From Caldimicrobium sp964493015 (GTDB lineage: Bacteria; Desulfobacterota; Thermodesulfobacteria; Thermodesulfobacteriales; Thermodesulfobacteriaceae), in contig CAZBLU010000039.1 of assembly GCA_964493015.1 (NCBI GenBank), forward strand, positions 1 to 13,581: DNA of 13,581 nucleotides, in the 5' to 3' direction. Both the position numbers and the translations under genes were made by a program. The notes below the pieces were generated by a model. That model saw only the letters and a list, made by a program, of their open reading frames with translations. It did no database searches and was not told the origin of the DNA. Positions within the stretch are counted from its first letter, which is position 1, and each line of letters begins with the position of its first letter. Below are positions 13,581 through 13,581 of this stretch, one piece after another.

Positions 13581-13581
13581 A

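Noticed and set aside
1..13581. CRISPR arrays, insertion sequences, tRNA or rRNA genes
   Set aside because: No regular repeat-spacer pattern, transposase-like frame, terminal inverted repeats or RNA-gene signature was seen on either strand.

Overview
The window is a stretch of flagellar rod, ring and hook-junction genes from a Gram-negative bacterium, joined to a small group of genes with a possible sulfur or tRNA-modification theme. Both an L-ring lipoprotein (FlgH) and a P-ring protein (FlgI) are encoded, so the cell has an outer membrane. The AT-leaning DNA, tight gene packing, Lys/Glu-rich proteins and a YcaO-TPR gene beside a NIL-domain ferredoxin suggest an anaerobic, probably thermophilic member of the Thermodesulfobacteriota or a relative. 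That placement is an inference from gene content and style, not from a marker gene.

Layout, left to right. At 1-283 (minus) is the start of a coiled-coil protein with 11-residue repeats, cut by the window edge. At 351-2541 (minus) a YcaO-domain/TPR gene is followed by a two-cluster NIL-domain ferredoxin. The YcaO gene is split by a frameshift at a short AC dinucleotide run (1923-1930). mnmA, the tRNA 2-thiouridylase gene, is divergent from ycaO (2610-3662, plus) and overlaps the end of the flagellar operon tail-to-tail by 14 bp.

From 13397 down to 3649 (minus) runs one uninterrupted operon: flgF, flgG, flgA, flgH, an unlisted 33-codon membrane ORF, flgI, flgJ (rod-binding domain only), a flgN-like chaperone gene, a very long flgK and flgL. 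Spacings are about 1 to 26 nt, with one stop/start overlap (TAATG at flgA/flgH) and strong Shine-Dalgarno sequences nearly throughout, which points to translational coupling. Together the products build the rod (FlgF, FlgG), the P ring (FlgI with its chaperone FlgA), the L ring (FlgH) and the hook-filament junction (FlgK, FlgL, with the FlgN-like chaperone). The flgBC, hook and filament genes are not in this window.

The most notable items are: a 33-residue single-span membrane ORF between flgH and flgI; a 1293-residue FlgK with about seven degenerate tandem modules; the dinucleotide-repeat frameshift in the YcaO gene beside NIL-ferredoxin and MnmA; and a perfect 18-bp palindrome upstream of the operon. 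No RNA genes, mobile elements or CRISPR arrays are seen.
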